A stretch of 64,000 bases of DNA. Source: Palaemon carinicauda (Eukaryota; Arthropoda; Malacostraca; Decapoda; Palaemonidae). Where the stretch lies: NCBI RefSeq assembly GCF_036898095.1, contig NC_090726.1, positions 36,723,877-36,787,876 of the forward strand, in the 5' to 3' direction. The position numbers and the translations under genes were made by a program. Below are positions 33,525-44,231 of this stretch, piece by piece; positions within the stretch are counted from its first letter, which is position 1, and each line of letters opens with the position of its first letter. The notes below the pieces were generated by a model. The model did not search any database and was not told the origin of the DNA. It saw nothing but the letters and a program-made list of their open reading frames with translations.

Positions 33525-34146
33525 TTGCTGAGCTACAACCCTAGTTGTAAAAGCAGGATGCTATAAGCTCAGGGGCTCCAACAGGGGAAATAGCCCAGTG
33601 AGGAAAGCAATCATGGAAAAATTAGATATTTTAACAACATTGAAATAAATATTTCCTATATAAACTATAAAATCTTAACAAAACAAAAGGAAGAGAAATC
33701 AGATAGAATAGTGTGCCCGAGTGTACCTTCAAGCAAGAGAACTCTTAACCCAAGACAGTGAAAGACCAAGGTACAGAGGCTATGGCACTACTCAGGAATA
33801 GAGAACAGTGGTTTGATTTTGGAGTGTCCTTCTCCTAGAAGAGCTGCTTACCATAGCTAAAGAATCTCTTCTACCCTTACCAAGAGGAAAGTAGCCACTG
33901 AACAATTACAGTGCAGTAGTTAACCCCTTGGGTGAACAAGAATTGTTTGGTAATCTCAGTGTTGTCAGGTGTATGAGGACAGAAGAGAATCTGTAAAAAA
34001 TAGGCCAGACTATTCGGTGTATGTGTAGGCAAAGGGAAAGGGAACCGTAACCAGAGAGAAGGATCCAAAGTAGTACTGTCTGGCCAGTCAAAGGACCCCA
34101 TAACTCTCTAGCAGTAGTATCTCAATGGGTGGCTGGTGTCCTGGCC
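33474..34146 (+). repeat. Dispersed ATT-headed repeat, unbroken copy
   Basis: Begins with (ATT)n at about 33474-33523, then ACTTGCTGAGCTACAACCCT and onward to GGGTGGCTGGTGTCCTGGCC. A second copy occurs at 39001-39333 plus 45868-46180, split by DIRS copy 2, and an inverted partial copy at about 62945-63385. The copies are moderately diverged. No coding region or terminal inverted repeat was found; the consistent ATT head suggests a non-LTR or SINE-like origin, which is inference. Confidence 0.88.
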
Positions 34147-36252
34147 AACCTATTACCTAACATATGATCTAACATGTAGTATAAAAATAGTTGGTTCTGA
34201 AATAAGATAATGTGATTAAATAAACTCCCTTTTTCCAGAAAATTACATTACAGTAAATAACCTAAAGTCAGTCAAGACTTCCATCTGATATGAAAGGTAA
34301 TAGCTAATTTGTTAATGGTAAACAGAAAACCAGTATATCTGAGATTTATAAAATGAAAACTTATTAACATTTTGAAAACAAAACCGTATTATAAATCAAC
34401 ATTACTTCTTAGAAAATCCTAATCTATTCTGACATCTATAGGCATTTTTAAACGTAAAATGCTTGAATACCCTTTCAACCCTGAAAGATAAGTTCAGGAG
34501 GATGGTGGTAATGAAACGCCAGTACCGTTCTTTAATACAACATTTAACCAGCCAAGTTTTGATAGTGATGAGCTTCAAAGCTCTTTACTTATTAGCTTCC
34601 TTTGTTAATCTCAAGAGGACATTGAGTTGTCTCTAAAAGACAGTCATTCGGATTTTACTTGTTCAGTTGGTAAGCCTAACCTAAGTACCTAAGTTTTTAA
34701 TTTGTGTGTAGTGGTATTAGAGTTCCATTCAGTAGTGTTTCTGAATGTTCACTGGGCCTTACAGTTGAGATCCTCTCCCTGAGCCTCAAATTCTTTATTG
34801 ACTTTACACCCATATGCTGCTAAACTCTTTCATTCCTGCACCCTTAGTTGCTCTTTTAGACAACTAGATTCCAAGGCAGAATAGCAAGTTGGTAGTCCGA
34901 CTCTTAATGTCCTTCCACTCCCTGAAGCTACCTCGTACAGTATTTCATAATTCTGTGTTGCTGTCTCAATTGTTAATATAATTTTTATTTATATTTATTA
35001 TACACATTATTTACTTATATTTTATATATAATTACTGTGGTAGGCAACACAGTTTCATATGTGGTTGGTGTGACATATCTCATAATTCCCTTAGCTCCTA
35101 ATATTACTTGGAAAATTTCAGCTAAAGTTGATAGGTTGCACCATGTTTTGGATGGTGTTGGGCTTCATTAGCTTGCTAGCTCGGTCACAAGCACATCATG
35201 GGTTAACTTTAGTGGGGTAAATATAAGTAATAGTGTTGCTGCTGCCGAATAAAAGTCTTATCAACACCTTCGTAGTAGCTTCCGCACTAGTTGTGAACAA
35301 ACGGGAAAGCCAGTAAATAATGGCTAAATCCATTCTTTCATACGGGAAGATGAGGACGAACACAATACGAACAAGGATCCTGAATGTTATTTTTTTTTCC
35401 TGTAGAAAAAAAATACTCTAATCAGTTGCATAAGGCATTTTCTGATGCTGCTTTTTCCAAGGATTTGAACCCAGCTGTGTCCAAGATTATTTATACCCAT
35501 CGTTTCTCCCTTTTCATTGTGGATAGAATTGTTAATGGTTGTCTCAAATAAAATGCAAGACTGATAATTCTGGTTCTTGTTTAGACTGTGAGCCTTCTAC
35601 TGTATATCTTCAGGATGTTTTGACTTGTATGGGACTAATCAGTTACTTAATCTTGATATAGAGTTTAATTTCTTGCCTGTGCCCATTATTCTGCTAATGA
35701 ACAAGAATCTAAATGCAGAGTTTCAAAGCTGCCACAAAAAGAGTGGTGCACATGCATTGAGTGAGCTAGTTGCTCAGCCTCCCTAAACACTACTTGTACT
35801 TCAATGATTAGCTTCAGTTTGGGCATTTTATTTTTTGGTAGTATGACACATGGAAATTTCTTACATATATTTTTGTCTTATCTTTTGATTAAAGAAAAAG
35901 GTATGAATTTAAAAGAATTTTCAAGTACTATTCAAAACAATTCTTAAAATGTTTAAAATTTATGTTTGCTTGATTTTTAAATGTATGCATTTGGTGGTTT
36001 CTTCCTAGAGAGAGCATGTGTTGAGTAGACCTACTAATAGACTACAGGGATTGAGTTTAAGTTCTTGCTTTATACCTAGGTTCAAATCCCTTTTAATGTG
36101 GAGTTGACTCTTCAAATCTTATAGTTTACATATCACAGAACTGTATAAAGATGTAGTCATTAACATTACCACAGAGCTCCATTGGCAGAGGGATTATTTA
36201 TTTGAAATTTTCAGATAACTGATGTTTATTTTTTCTTATGTTTCATTATGTA
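34147..36252. other. Unassigned 2.1-kb stretch
   Basis: No long ORF. The segment at about 35220-35790 is less AT-rich and reads partly open in several frames, so it may be an old coding or LINE remnant, but I cannot assign it. Confidence 0.35.
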
Positions 36253-36562
36253 TTAACCCTTTTACCCCCAAAGGACGTACTGGTACGTTTCACAAAACTC
36301 ATCCCTTTACCCCCATGGACGTACCGGTACGTCCTTACAAAAAACTGCTATTTACATTTTTTTTCATAATTTTGATAATTTTTTTTTTGAGAAACTTCAG
36401 GCATTTTCCAAGAGAATGAGACCAATCTGACCTCTCTATGATGAAAATTAAGGCTGTTAGAGCAATTTAAAAAAAATATACTGCAAAATGTGCTTGAAAA
36501 AAAATAACCCATGGGGGTTAAGGGCTGGAACGTTCCAAATAGCCTGGGGGTAAAAGGGTTAA
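36253..36562 (-). mobile_element. TTAA-flanked MITE, piggyBac-like ends (copy 2, inverted)
   Basis: TTAACCCTTTTACCCCCAAA at the left and GGGGGTAAAAGGGTTAA at the right give an intact TTAA duplication. The interior is the reverse complement of 17729-18037, including the palindrome GGACGTACCGGTACGTCC and the CCTGACCTC/TGAC-type centre, with scattered substitutions. Confidence 0.9.
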
Positions 36563-36950
36563 TACTTTTTTGTTTGCAAATGCAAGATTTTTGTATTTTG
36601 TTATTTTTCCAGGTTTAGTTTTACAAATTCTGAACATGTTTAAGACTATATCATATTTTCATTATAAATTTCCATCTGTATAACTCAAATTCTTATTCTA
36701 AAATTAATTATTTAATGACTTGAGGGGTAGGTTGCACATTATCTGACTGGATGGCAAATAAATGGGCAATGTATTAGCTTTATTTTGAAAGTATTATTGC
36801 AATAATATTATCTTATGAACCTATAAATTGCAAGTGCTTTAAGAAATTAAGTCTATTACAGTCAATACACCAGAAAACCAATTTTTTTACATTCTCATTT
36901 GTCAATACAATTATCCAAATTATTTGGATTACTTACAGTCACTTGTAGAT
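36563..36950. other. Unassigned AT-rich spacer
   Basis: Nothing recognisable. Confidence 0.4.
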
Positions 36951-37150
36951 AGCTTAACTTCATTTGAGACATTGGTACAAGATGATATATTTTTTAACAT
37001 AGCTTAACTTCATTTGAGACATTGGTACAAGATGATATATTTTTTAACATAGCTTAACTTCATTTGAGACATTGGTACAAGATGATATATTTGTTAGCGT
37101 AGCTTAACTTCATTTGAGACATTGGTACAAGATGATATATTTTTTAACAT
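36951..37150. repeat. 50-bp tandem repeat, 4 copies
   Basis: AGCTTAACTTCATTTGAGAC starts at 36951, 37001, 37051 and 37101. Copies 1, 2 and 4 are nearly identical; copy 3 ends TTGTTAGCGT instead of TTTTTAACAT. The near identity implies recent amplification. Confidence 0.95.
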
Positions 37151-38379
37151 TGTTTTAGAATTGCTTGTAGTGTGTGTTTATATTTTTATGCATGAAGCAC
37201 TTTATCATTGCCTGTTTTTTTTTTATTTATTGTCAGTGTTTTCACAGCACCGTGTTTCAATTCTTCTAGTACTGTACTTTATTTTGTGGAAAACTAATTA
37301 ATGTTGTGTACTGAATATACTATTGATAAAGAGCTATTAGTATTTCTTGAATCAGGGTACATCATATTGATCAGACACAAAATTTGACTCCTAAATATTA
37401 ATCTATATCTTTACTTAGTCATCCTCTTTGGTTTGAAGTAGTTTATTGCAACCAGATTTAGTTATTAGATTAAAAACCTCAAAATGGGTTAGATTCTTCA
37501 CCTCTTTCCTTCCATCCCATTCAGTATGATTCTTGCTCTTTTCACCTAATGAGAGGTGAGGCATGAAGGTCAGGGCCAAAGAAAAGTAAAATCCTAATGA
37601 GTTATAAACCAAACTCAAAAACTATCTTTTAATCACATAGGCAGTGGTTAGTTGGTTAGGTGAGCTAGAGTTTATTGACCTAAGGGTACCACTATTACAC
37701 TGTGGTTTTTCACTCTTTGTGGGGATCCTTGTTACATAACCCCCACAATGATGAATGGCTGACTGTAATGTGTTAGCAGCAGACTTCCTTCGTTGCCCTA
37801 TTACATTATGTATAGTAGTACCCTAAGGTTCCTGGATACCTTTATCCTTGATCCAGTGATATTGCTTCAACAGATGATGTAGCAAACTTAGCTCCTTCAG
37901 AGGTCAAGAAACATTTCGTTCAAAATAGTGTGATGTATGTCCAGAATCAGAGGTAAGATTGACTGGCCATTTTTCTCTCTTTTTTTTTCTTCCCCTTCAT
38001 TGGGATGTAGCAGTCACTCCATTACTTGTTAGACAGGATGTTTTTTTTTTAAATATCCTCTCAATTCTCTGTGACAATTGGGTGATGGACAAATGTATGC
38101 ACCCATGTTCTCTTGTGACCATACATTTAGACAAAATATCTCCACACAAATATAGGTTTTCCCTTGACCAACTTTTCACTCCATGGTAGTGACCTATCCC
38201 AAGACCTGCCTCAGCTTCATGTCCAGGTTGTTAGGTAGCTGACAGGAGTCACCACTTTTGCTCCTATACAGGTCAAACTGCTTTGACATTTCCCAGGAGT
38301 ATTTACCAGCCAGTCTCTTATTAAGGGATCAGCGTCTATATTCGTATAGGAACGAATCAAAATTTTAAAGCTATTTTTA
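37151..38379. other. Unassigned DNA
   Basis: Short ORFs on both strands (37415-37618, 37959-38189) have no recognisable similarity. No repeat structure noticed. Confidence 0.35.
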
Positions 38380-38640
38380 TTTTTCCTAACTATACAAATA
38401 AGAGTCCTTTAAACTAACTTCCCACCTCAAATATCCCGCAAGTCCTAGGCTGAAGGTCAAAGTGAAAGCTTAGTGGCCTGTTGGGTGGATGGCCCGGGGC
38501 TTTTCCACCACCTGGCAGTTACTGCCATTGTTACTGCCATCACCTTATTAAAATTTCAACAGCTAAATCCAGCTTTACTGAAAGCATATTCATATTAAAT
38601 GACTCATACTGTATTTGTATAGTTAGGAAAGGGCAAAATA
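38380..38640. mobile_element. Inverted-ended fragment, possible DIRS terminus remnant
   Basis: TTTTTCCTAACTATACAAAT near 38390 is complementary to ATTTGTATAGTTAGGAAA near 38613-38630, with a GC-richer centre between (GGGTGGATGGCCCGGGGC). The arrangement resembles the complementary ends of DIRS elements but could equally be a separate MITE. Confidence 0.45.
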
Positions 38641-39000
38641 CTTAAATAATTTGTGATATTTTTCTTATTGGTATACATAAGTTAAACCAAAATAGGTAAG
38701 CTTAGCATGCCTTATTCAGATCTGGCAATATAATTAGATTTTAGGAAGTCAAAAATTTCAAATGGCTGAGTTATAAATGATCTGTAATGTACTTTGATTA
38801 GGACAAGTCATTGTAGAAATGAGAATAAAGGTATCCCATAGCCTATGTTGGTAGGTTCATATCCTTCACTGATTAGTTAGTAAAAAGACACTGTCAATGA
38901 CTGCTCATGGGAGGGCTTAAAATGCAGCAACTAGGACTTCCATTAGAAGGTACTGTATTGGGAACTCTCAATATAAGACATGAGCAAGGCAAAAGTAGGT
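38641..39000. other. Unassigned AT-rich spacer
   Basis: Nothing recognisable before the ATT head of the split dispersed repeat. Confidence 0.4.
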
Positions 39001-39333
39001 ATTATTATTATTATTATTATTATTACTTGCTAAGTTACAACCCTAGTTGGAAAAGCAAAATGCTATAAGCCCAGGGGCCCCAAAAGGGAAAATAGCCCAG
39101 TAAGGGAAGGAAACAATGAAAAATAATATATTTTAAGAATAATGATATTTAATTAAATAAATATTTCTTATATAAACAATGAAAACTTTTAACAAAGCAA
39201 AAGGAAGAGAAACGAGATAGAATAGGGTGCCCAATTGTACCCCCAAGCAAGAGAACTCTAACCCAAGACAGTGGAAGACCATGGTACAGAAGCTATGGCA
39301 CTACCCAAGACTAGAGAACAATGGTTTAATTTT
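39001..39333 (+). repeat. Dispersed ATT-headed repeat, left half (split by DIRS copy 2)
   Basis: Matches 33474-33815 from the (ATT)n head through AGAGAACAATGGTTTAATTT. The homology breaks off exactly where DIRS copy 2 starts and resumes at 45868 with GGAGTGTCCTTCTCCTAGAA. Confidence 0.93.
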
Positions 39334-39501
39334 CAATATTAATCTTACCCGATGATCATGTAGCTGTCAACTCTGTTGCCCGACAGAAATCTACGGTCGG
39401 GATACGCCAGCGATCGCTATCCAGGTGGGGGTGTACACAACAGCGCCATCTGTGAGTAGGTACTCAAGTACTTCTTGTCAACAAGAACTCAATTTTTCCT
39501 C
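39334..39501 (+). repeat. Left inverted terminal repeat of DIRS copy 2
   Basis: From CTTACCCGATGATCATGTAG to AACTCAATTTTTCCTC this is the reverse complement of 45668-45835. The outer CAATATTAAT is matched in the ICR. Confidence 0.94.
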
Positions 39502-39711
39502 TGTCGTGCCGCCGGCAAGACCTACTTGGATACGCTGTTGATTCTGGAGTTGTTGTTCACGATTTGGTGATGTATTCACTCTAGAGTTTAGCCTTCGCTA
39601 TTCAGGAAGCTTTATCATTAGCTTAGCAAGCTTTTGGAATTAATTTGGATTAATTGTTAACGAACTTTGCTAGATTTTGGAATTCCCCCTTGACTACTTC
39701 TACAATTCAAG

Positions 39712-42171
39712 ATGTCTGACCAGTCTCAAGTCCCTAAGTACAGGCAGTGTAGCGTTAGGACTTGTGCTAGGCGTCTTCCGAAGGCCTCTATAGATCCTCA
39801 CACCGTTTGTTCCAATTGTAGGGGTAAATCCTGTCAATTGGAAGATCGATGTGGGGAATGCGCTGGGCTTTCGGAATTCGATTTTAACGAATTCCTTAAA
39901 AATGCACGTAGGTTAGAGAAGGAGAGAATCAGGAGGAGTTCTTCTCGCTCTGTGGATTTTTATTCTCCCTATGCCCCTCAACCTTTTCCTTCCCCTGTAG
40001 TGGTGACTCCCGAACCTGCTACTAGTGCTCAGCCATCCGTGGCGGATATGATGCGTGCCATTCAGGCTCTCGGTAACAGAGTGGAGTCATTGGCTAATGA
40101 CCGTAATCAGCTCTTGGCAGATGTCAAAGAGCTGAAAGCGAAAAGTGCAGTGGGAAGTGTTATCAGTGCTAGTGATGTGAAAAGTGTCAGTGTCAGTGTT
40201 GCGCATGAGGGTACATCTGTGCGTGCCAGTCGTCCTCCCAGTCCGGGACCTCTTGCAAGCTCCCAAGCCCAGGGGAGAAGCAATGTCGAAGGACCAAAGG
40301 GTTCGGCAGGCCTTGATCAGCGCACGGATGTATCCTCAGTGGTTGCGGACGTATCTGTCAAAGATCGTCCCATCCACAAACAGACGAATGAGCCCTTACA
40401 TTCCTCGTCTGTGGAAGAAGTTTCCAGGAGGAAACGATGGACCAAGGTTTCACGACCGCTCAAACGTAAGGTCCCTTCCGAGCGAGTCCAACGGCCCAGG
40501 TGTAGCCACTGGGTCAGTTCGGACTGGCTGCAGTCTTCCGATGACTGCACACCTCCCAAGAGAGGTAGAGTGGTTCCACAACAGGCTACTGCTCCGTCTG
40601 TTGCTGCTCCAACCACGGTAGACCCTAAGTGGTCCATGCTGCAGACTATGCAGTCTCAGCTTGCGGCATTCATGCAGGAGTATCATGCTGAGAAGGTTGA
40701 CACTGCACCTGTTAACCTACAACCCGCCGAGGTTGTGCGCTCAGCAGATACTGCGGCTGCCTGCTCCCACACTCCACCTGTGAGAGCTCCACCACCGATG
40801 CGCAGTCCACCCTGCCAGACGCATGTTCTTGCTGCACCATCCGTTGACATGCGTGAGCTACCGCATCAGCAGTGGGAAGGTGCTGTAGAGCGGCCGGGTT
40901 CTGACTCTATGCGGCATGCTCCGCAACCCATGCGGCATGCTCCGCATACCATACAGCATGCTCCGCATACCATACAGCATGCTCCGCAACCCACCGCAAC
41001 CCCTCCCACGCACCAGCACTCTGCTTTTGTTGTTGCCAGCTCGCAGACTGACCAGCAGCGGCTTGATGTTGGATCCGCAGCAGCTACGCATGCACCCGTA
41101 CTGCCGGATTCAGCCGTTCAGCTTTCTGCTATGCCTTTGCCACTTCCTACTCAGCTTTCGGATGATGGAGTATCAGATGACGAAGCTGCACATTTGGATG
41201 AACCGCACTCCGACTTTGAAGGGCCCAAGTCTACGCCTCCCTCCTTAGACTTTCGTAAAGTCCTTGCCTTGTTCAGGGACTTGTATCCAGAGCAGTTTGT
41301 GTCTGCAACCCCTCGCTCTCCTCCCTCCGAGTTTGCTCTGGGCATGCAGTCTGCTGCTCCTGCCTTCACCAAGCTTGTTCTCGCACGCTCATCCAAGAGA
41401 GCTTTGAGGGTTATGGGAGAGTGGTTGCAGTCCAAGAAGCAACTGGGAAAGACTGCTTTCATCTTTCCGCCTTCCAAGCTTGCTTCTAAGTCGAGCGTCT
41501 GGTATGCCACGGGAGAGGAACCCGGCTTGGGAGTTCCTGCCTCTGCCCAGGGCGATTTCTCAAGTCTGGTTGACTCTCCCCGCAGGTTGGCTATGAGACG
41601 ATCGAAGATCTGCTGGTCCTTTTCTGATATGGATCATCTGTTGAAGGGAGTCTTTCGTGCCTTCGAGATCTTCAACTTCCTCGATTGGTGTTTGGGAGCT
41701 TTAAGCAGAAAGACTTCCCCTTCGGATAAGGACTCTGCCATGCTGATCATGTCTAGCATGGACAAAGCCATTCGGGATGGGTCTGGTGAGCTTGCGGCTT
41801 CGTACGTGTCGGGAGTGCTTAAGAAGAGAGAACATCTTTGCTCCTTCTTATCGGCTGGTATCACCCCTTGTCAGAAGTCAGAGTTGTTGTTTGCTCCTCT
41901 CTCCAAGTGTCTGTTTCCGGAGGAGCTGATCAAGGGGATGGCTGCCTCTCTTATCCAGAAGGATACCCATGATCTGATGGCATCTTCCGCACGTAAGGCT
42001 AAAACCTTACCTTCCGTGCCTAGACCCTTCCGCCCTGCAGCAGTAGACACACCTGCAACTAGGTTCATCCCGCCCTTTCGTGGCAGAACCTCCAGCAGAG
42101 GAGGTACCCGTGCCGACAGTCACCGTGGCAAATCCAAGAAGGGTTCCAAGTCCGCAAAAGGCAAGTTCTGA
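39712..42171 (+). CDS. gag-like ORF1 of DIRS copy 2
   Basis: An 819-residue open frame starting at ATG 39712, about 210 bp inside the left ITR. The N-terminus holds a Cys/His module: C-x4-C (CSVRTC), then H-x2-C-x2-C (HTVCSNC), C in GKSC, and C-x2-C (CGEC), a probable zinc-binding fold. A basic helix (ARRLEKERIRRSS) and a possible coiled coil near residues 120-150 follow. Residues ~200-480 are proline/glutamine-rich and contain the HAP-repeat region that in copy 1 expanded into a minisatellite. A conserved helical C-terminal region (from about LDFRKVLALFRDLYPE) ends in a basic Gly/Lys tail (GKSKKGSKSAKGKF). It likely packages element RNA. The end overlaps the RT leader in the +1 frame. Confidence 0.93.
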   Translation: MSDQSQVPKYRQCSVRTCARRLPKASIDPHTVCSNCRGKSCQLEDRCGECAGLSEFDFNEFLKNARRLEKERIRRSSSRSVDFYSPYAPQPFPSPVVVTPEPATSAQPSVADMMRAIQALGNRVESLANDRNQLLADVKELKAKSAVGSVISASDVKSVSVSVAHEGTSVRASRPPSPGPLASSQAQGRSNVEGPKGSAGLDQRTDVSSVVADVSVKDRPIHKQTNEPLHSSSVEEVSRRKRWTKVSRPLKRKVPSERVQRPRCSHWVSSDWLQSSDDCTPPKRGRVVPQQATAPSVAAPTTVDPKWSMLQTMQSQLAAFMQEYHAEKVDTAPVNLQPAEVVRSADTAAACSHTPPVRAPPPMRSPPCQTHVLAAPSVDMRELPHQQWEGAVERPGSDSMRHAPQPMRHAPHTIQHAPHTIQHAPQPTATPPTHQHSAFVVASSQTDQQRLDVGSAAATHAPVLPDSAVQLSAMPLPLPTQLSDDGVSDDEAAHLDEPHSDFEGPKSTPPSLDFRKVLALFRDLYPEQFVSATPRSPPSEFALGMQSAAPAFTKLVLARSSKRALRVMGEWLQSKKQLGKTAFIFPPSKLASKSSVWYATGEEPGLGVPASAQGDFSSLVDSPRRLAMRRSKICWSFSDMDHLLKGVFRAFEIFNFLDWCLGALSRKTSPSDKDSAMLIMSSMDKAIRDGSGELAASYVSGVLKKREHLCSFLSAGITPCQKSELLFAPLSKCLFPEELIKGMAASLIQKDTHDLMASSARKAKTLPSVPRPFRPAAVDTPATRFIPPFRGRTSSRGGTRADSHRGKSKKGSKSAKGKF

Positions 42172-42302
42172 CTGCCTTCCTCTCCAGACAGCAGTGGGAG
42201 CCAGACTCAAGACCTTCTGGCAAGCTTGGGAGAGCAGAGGTGCAGACGCTCAGTCTGTGAAGTGGCTAAGGGAGGGATACAGAATTCCGTTCTGCCGCAG
42301 TC
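42080..42302 (+). pseudogene. RT N-terminal leader in the upstream frame, DIRS copy 2
   Basis: Frame 2 here carries the conserved RT N-terminus of DIRS elements: VGARLKTFWQAWESRGADAQ and WLREGYRIPF (about 42190-42290). The homologous continuation (PPLATSPINLSP and the RT fingers) is in frame 3. The switch falls at AGTCCCCCCTCT (42299-42310), so a one-base change in the C-run has split the gene. It could be a true lesion, a sequencing or assembly error at a homopolymer, or, less likely, a programmed shift. The open frame continues past the switch only as a shadow of RT. Confidence 0.8.
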
Positions 42303-44231
42303 CCCCCTCTAGCTACATCTCCCATCAACCTCTCTCCCAACTACAAGGAGAAGGACAAGAGGCTAGCGTTGCAACAAGAGGTGTCGCTCTTGCTACAAAA
42401 GGAAGCGGTAGTCATAGTCCGGGACCATCAATCCCCGGGCTTCTACAACCGTCTCTTCCTGGTAGCGAAGAAGACAGGAGGTTGGAGACCGGTGCTGGAC
42501 GTCAGTACTCTCAATGCTTTTGTCACCAAGCAGACGTTCACGATGGAGACGACGAAGTCGGTCCTAGCAGCGGTCAGGCAGGAGGACTGGATGGTCTCGT
42601 TAGACCTGAAAGACGCGTACTTTCACGTCCCCATCCATCCAGACTCCCAACCTTTCCTAAGGTTCGTCTTTGGAAAGGTTGTGTACCAGTTCCAAGCCCT
42701 GTGCTTTGGCCTAAGCACGGCACCTCTTGTGTTTACCAGACTGATGAGGAATATTGCGAAATTCCTTCACTTGGCAGACATCAGAGCCTCCCTCTATTTG
42801 GACGACTGGCTTTTAAGAGCTCCAACAAGTCGTCGCTGTCTGGAGAATCTCAGATGGACTATGGATCTGACCAAGGAATTGGGCCTCCTGGTCAATATAG
42901 AGAAGTCCCAGCTCGTCCCATCCCAGACCATTGTCTATCTAGGTATGGAGATTCAGAGTCGAGCTTTTCGGGCTTTTCCGTCGGCCCCAAGGATCAATCA
43001 AGCCCTAGAATGCATCCAGAGCATGCTGAGAAGGAACCGATGTTCAGTCAGGCAGTGGATGAGTCTAACAGGGACACTTTCATCACTGGCCCAGTTCATC
43101 GAGTTAGGGAGACTCCACCTCCGCCCCCTTCAGTATCATCTAGCTGCTCACTGGATAAAGGACATGACGCTAGAGGCGGTCTCAGTGCCTGTTTCCGAAG
43201 AGATGAGGTCTACTCTAACGTGGTGGAAGAACAGCATTCTTCTCAAGGAAGGTCTACCATTGGCTGTTCAGACCCCCGACCACCGTCTCTTCTCGGACGC
43301 ATCGGACACGGGCTGGGGTGCGACACTGGACGGACAGGAATGCTCGGGCACATGGAATCAAGAGCAAAGGACACTTCACATCAATTGCAAGGAGTTGTTG
43401 GCGGTTCATCTGGCCTTGATAAACTTCAAGTCCCTCCAGCTACACAAGGTGGTGGAGGTGAACTCCGACAACACCACAGCCTTGGCTTACATCTCCAAGC
43501 AGGGAGGGACTCATTCGAGGAAGTTGTTCGAGATCGCAAGGGACCTCCTCATTTGGTCAAAAGATCGAAAGCTTTCGCTGGTAACGAGGTTCATTCAGGG
43601 CGATATGAATGTCATGGCAGATCGCCTCAGCCGGAAGGGTCAGGTCATCCCCACAGAGTGGACCCTTCACAAGAATGTTTGCAGCAGACTATGGGCCCTG
43701 TGGGGTCAGCCCACCATAGATCTATTCGCTACCTCGATGACCAAGAGGCTCCCGATGTATTGTTCTCCGATTCCAGACCCAGCAGCAGTTCACGTGGATG
43801 CCTTTCTGCTGGATTGGTCCCATCTCGACCTGTATGCGTTCCCGCCGTTCAAGATTGTCAACAGGGTACTTCAGAAGTTCGCCTCTCACAAAGGGACACG
43901 GCTGACGTTGGTTGCTCCCCTCTGGCCCGCGAGAGAATGGTTCACCGAGGTACTGCAATGGCTAGTCGACGTTCCCAGGACTCTTCCTCTAAGAGTGGAC
44001 CTTCTGCGTCAACCTCACGTAAAGAAGGTACACCCAAACCTCCACGCTCTTCGTCTGACTGCCTTCAGACTATCGAAAGACTCTCAAGAGCTAGAGGCTT
44101 TTCGAAGGAGGCAGCCAGAGCGATTGCCAGAGCAAGGAGGACATCCACTCTCAGAGTCTATCAGTCTAAATGGGAAGTCTTCCGAAGCTGGTGCAAGGCG
44201 AATGCAGTTTCCTCAACCAGTACCACTGTAA
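42270..44231 (+). CDS. Reverse transcriptase / RNase H of DIRS copy 2
   Basis: The frame is open from 42270 and the RT core starts near 42360 with LQQEVSLLLQKEAVVIV. Motifs: WRPVLDVSTLN; VSLDLKDAYFHVPI with the first catalytic Asp (~42605); CFGLSTAPLVFTRL; and SLYLDDWLLRAP with the YLDD box (~42797). RNase H: LFSDASDTGWGATLDG (~43293), INCKELLAVHLAL, VNSDNTTALAY and NVMADRLSRK (~43610). The C-terminal block contains PTIDLFATSMTKRLPMYCSP and LVAPLWPAREWF, matching the position of the possible Dam-like methylase region of copy 3. No internal stop. It depends on the separate upstream frame for its N-terminus. The last ~60 codons overlap the recombinase frame. Confidence 0.93.
   Translation, partial: GRDTEFRSAAVPPLATSPINLSPNYKEKDKRLALQQEVSLLLQKEAVVIVRDHQSPGFYNRLFLVAKKTGGWRPVLDVSTLNAFVTKQTFTMETTKSVLAAVRQEDWMVSLDLKDAYFHVPIHPDSQPFLRFVFGKVVYQFQALCFGLSTAPLVFTRLMRNIAKFLHLADIRASLYLDDWLLRAPTSRRCLENLRWTMDLTKELGLLVNIEKSQLVPSQTIVYLGMEIQSRAFRAFPSAPRINQALECIQSMLRRNRCSVRQWMSLTGTLSSLAQFIELGRLHLRPLQYHLAAHWIKDMTLEAVSVPVSEEMRSTLTWWKNSILLKEGLPLAVQTPDHRLFSDASDTGWGATLDGQECSGTWNQEQRTLHINCKELLAVHLALINFKSLQLHKVVEVNSDNTTALAYISKQGGTHSRKLFEIARDLLIWSKDRKLSLVTRFIQGDMNVMADRLSRKGQVIPTEWTLHKNVCSRLWALWGQPTIDLFATSMTKRLPMYCSPIPDPAAVHVDAFLLDWSHLDLYAFPPFKIVNRVLQKFASHKGTRLTLVAPLWPAREWFTEVLQWLVDVPRTLPLRVDLLRQPHVKKVHPNLHALRLTAFRLSKDSQELEAFRRRQPERLPEQGGHPLSESISLNGKSSEAGARRMQFPQPVPL

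Noticed and set aside
42310..44000. Middle of the 877-codon open frame in DIRS copy 2
   Set aside because: Between the RT leader and the recombinase it is the shadow of the RT/RNase H frame and has no motifs of its own.
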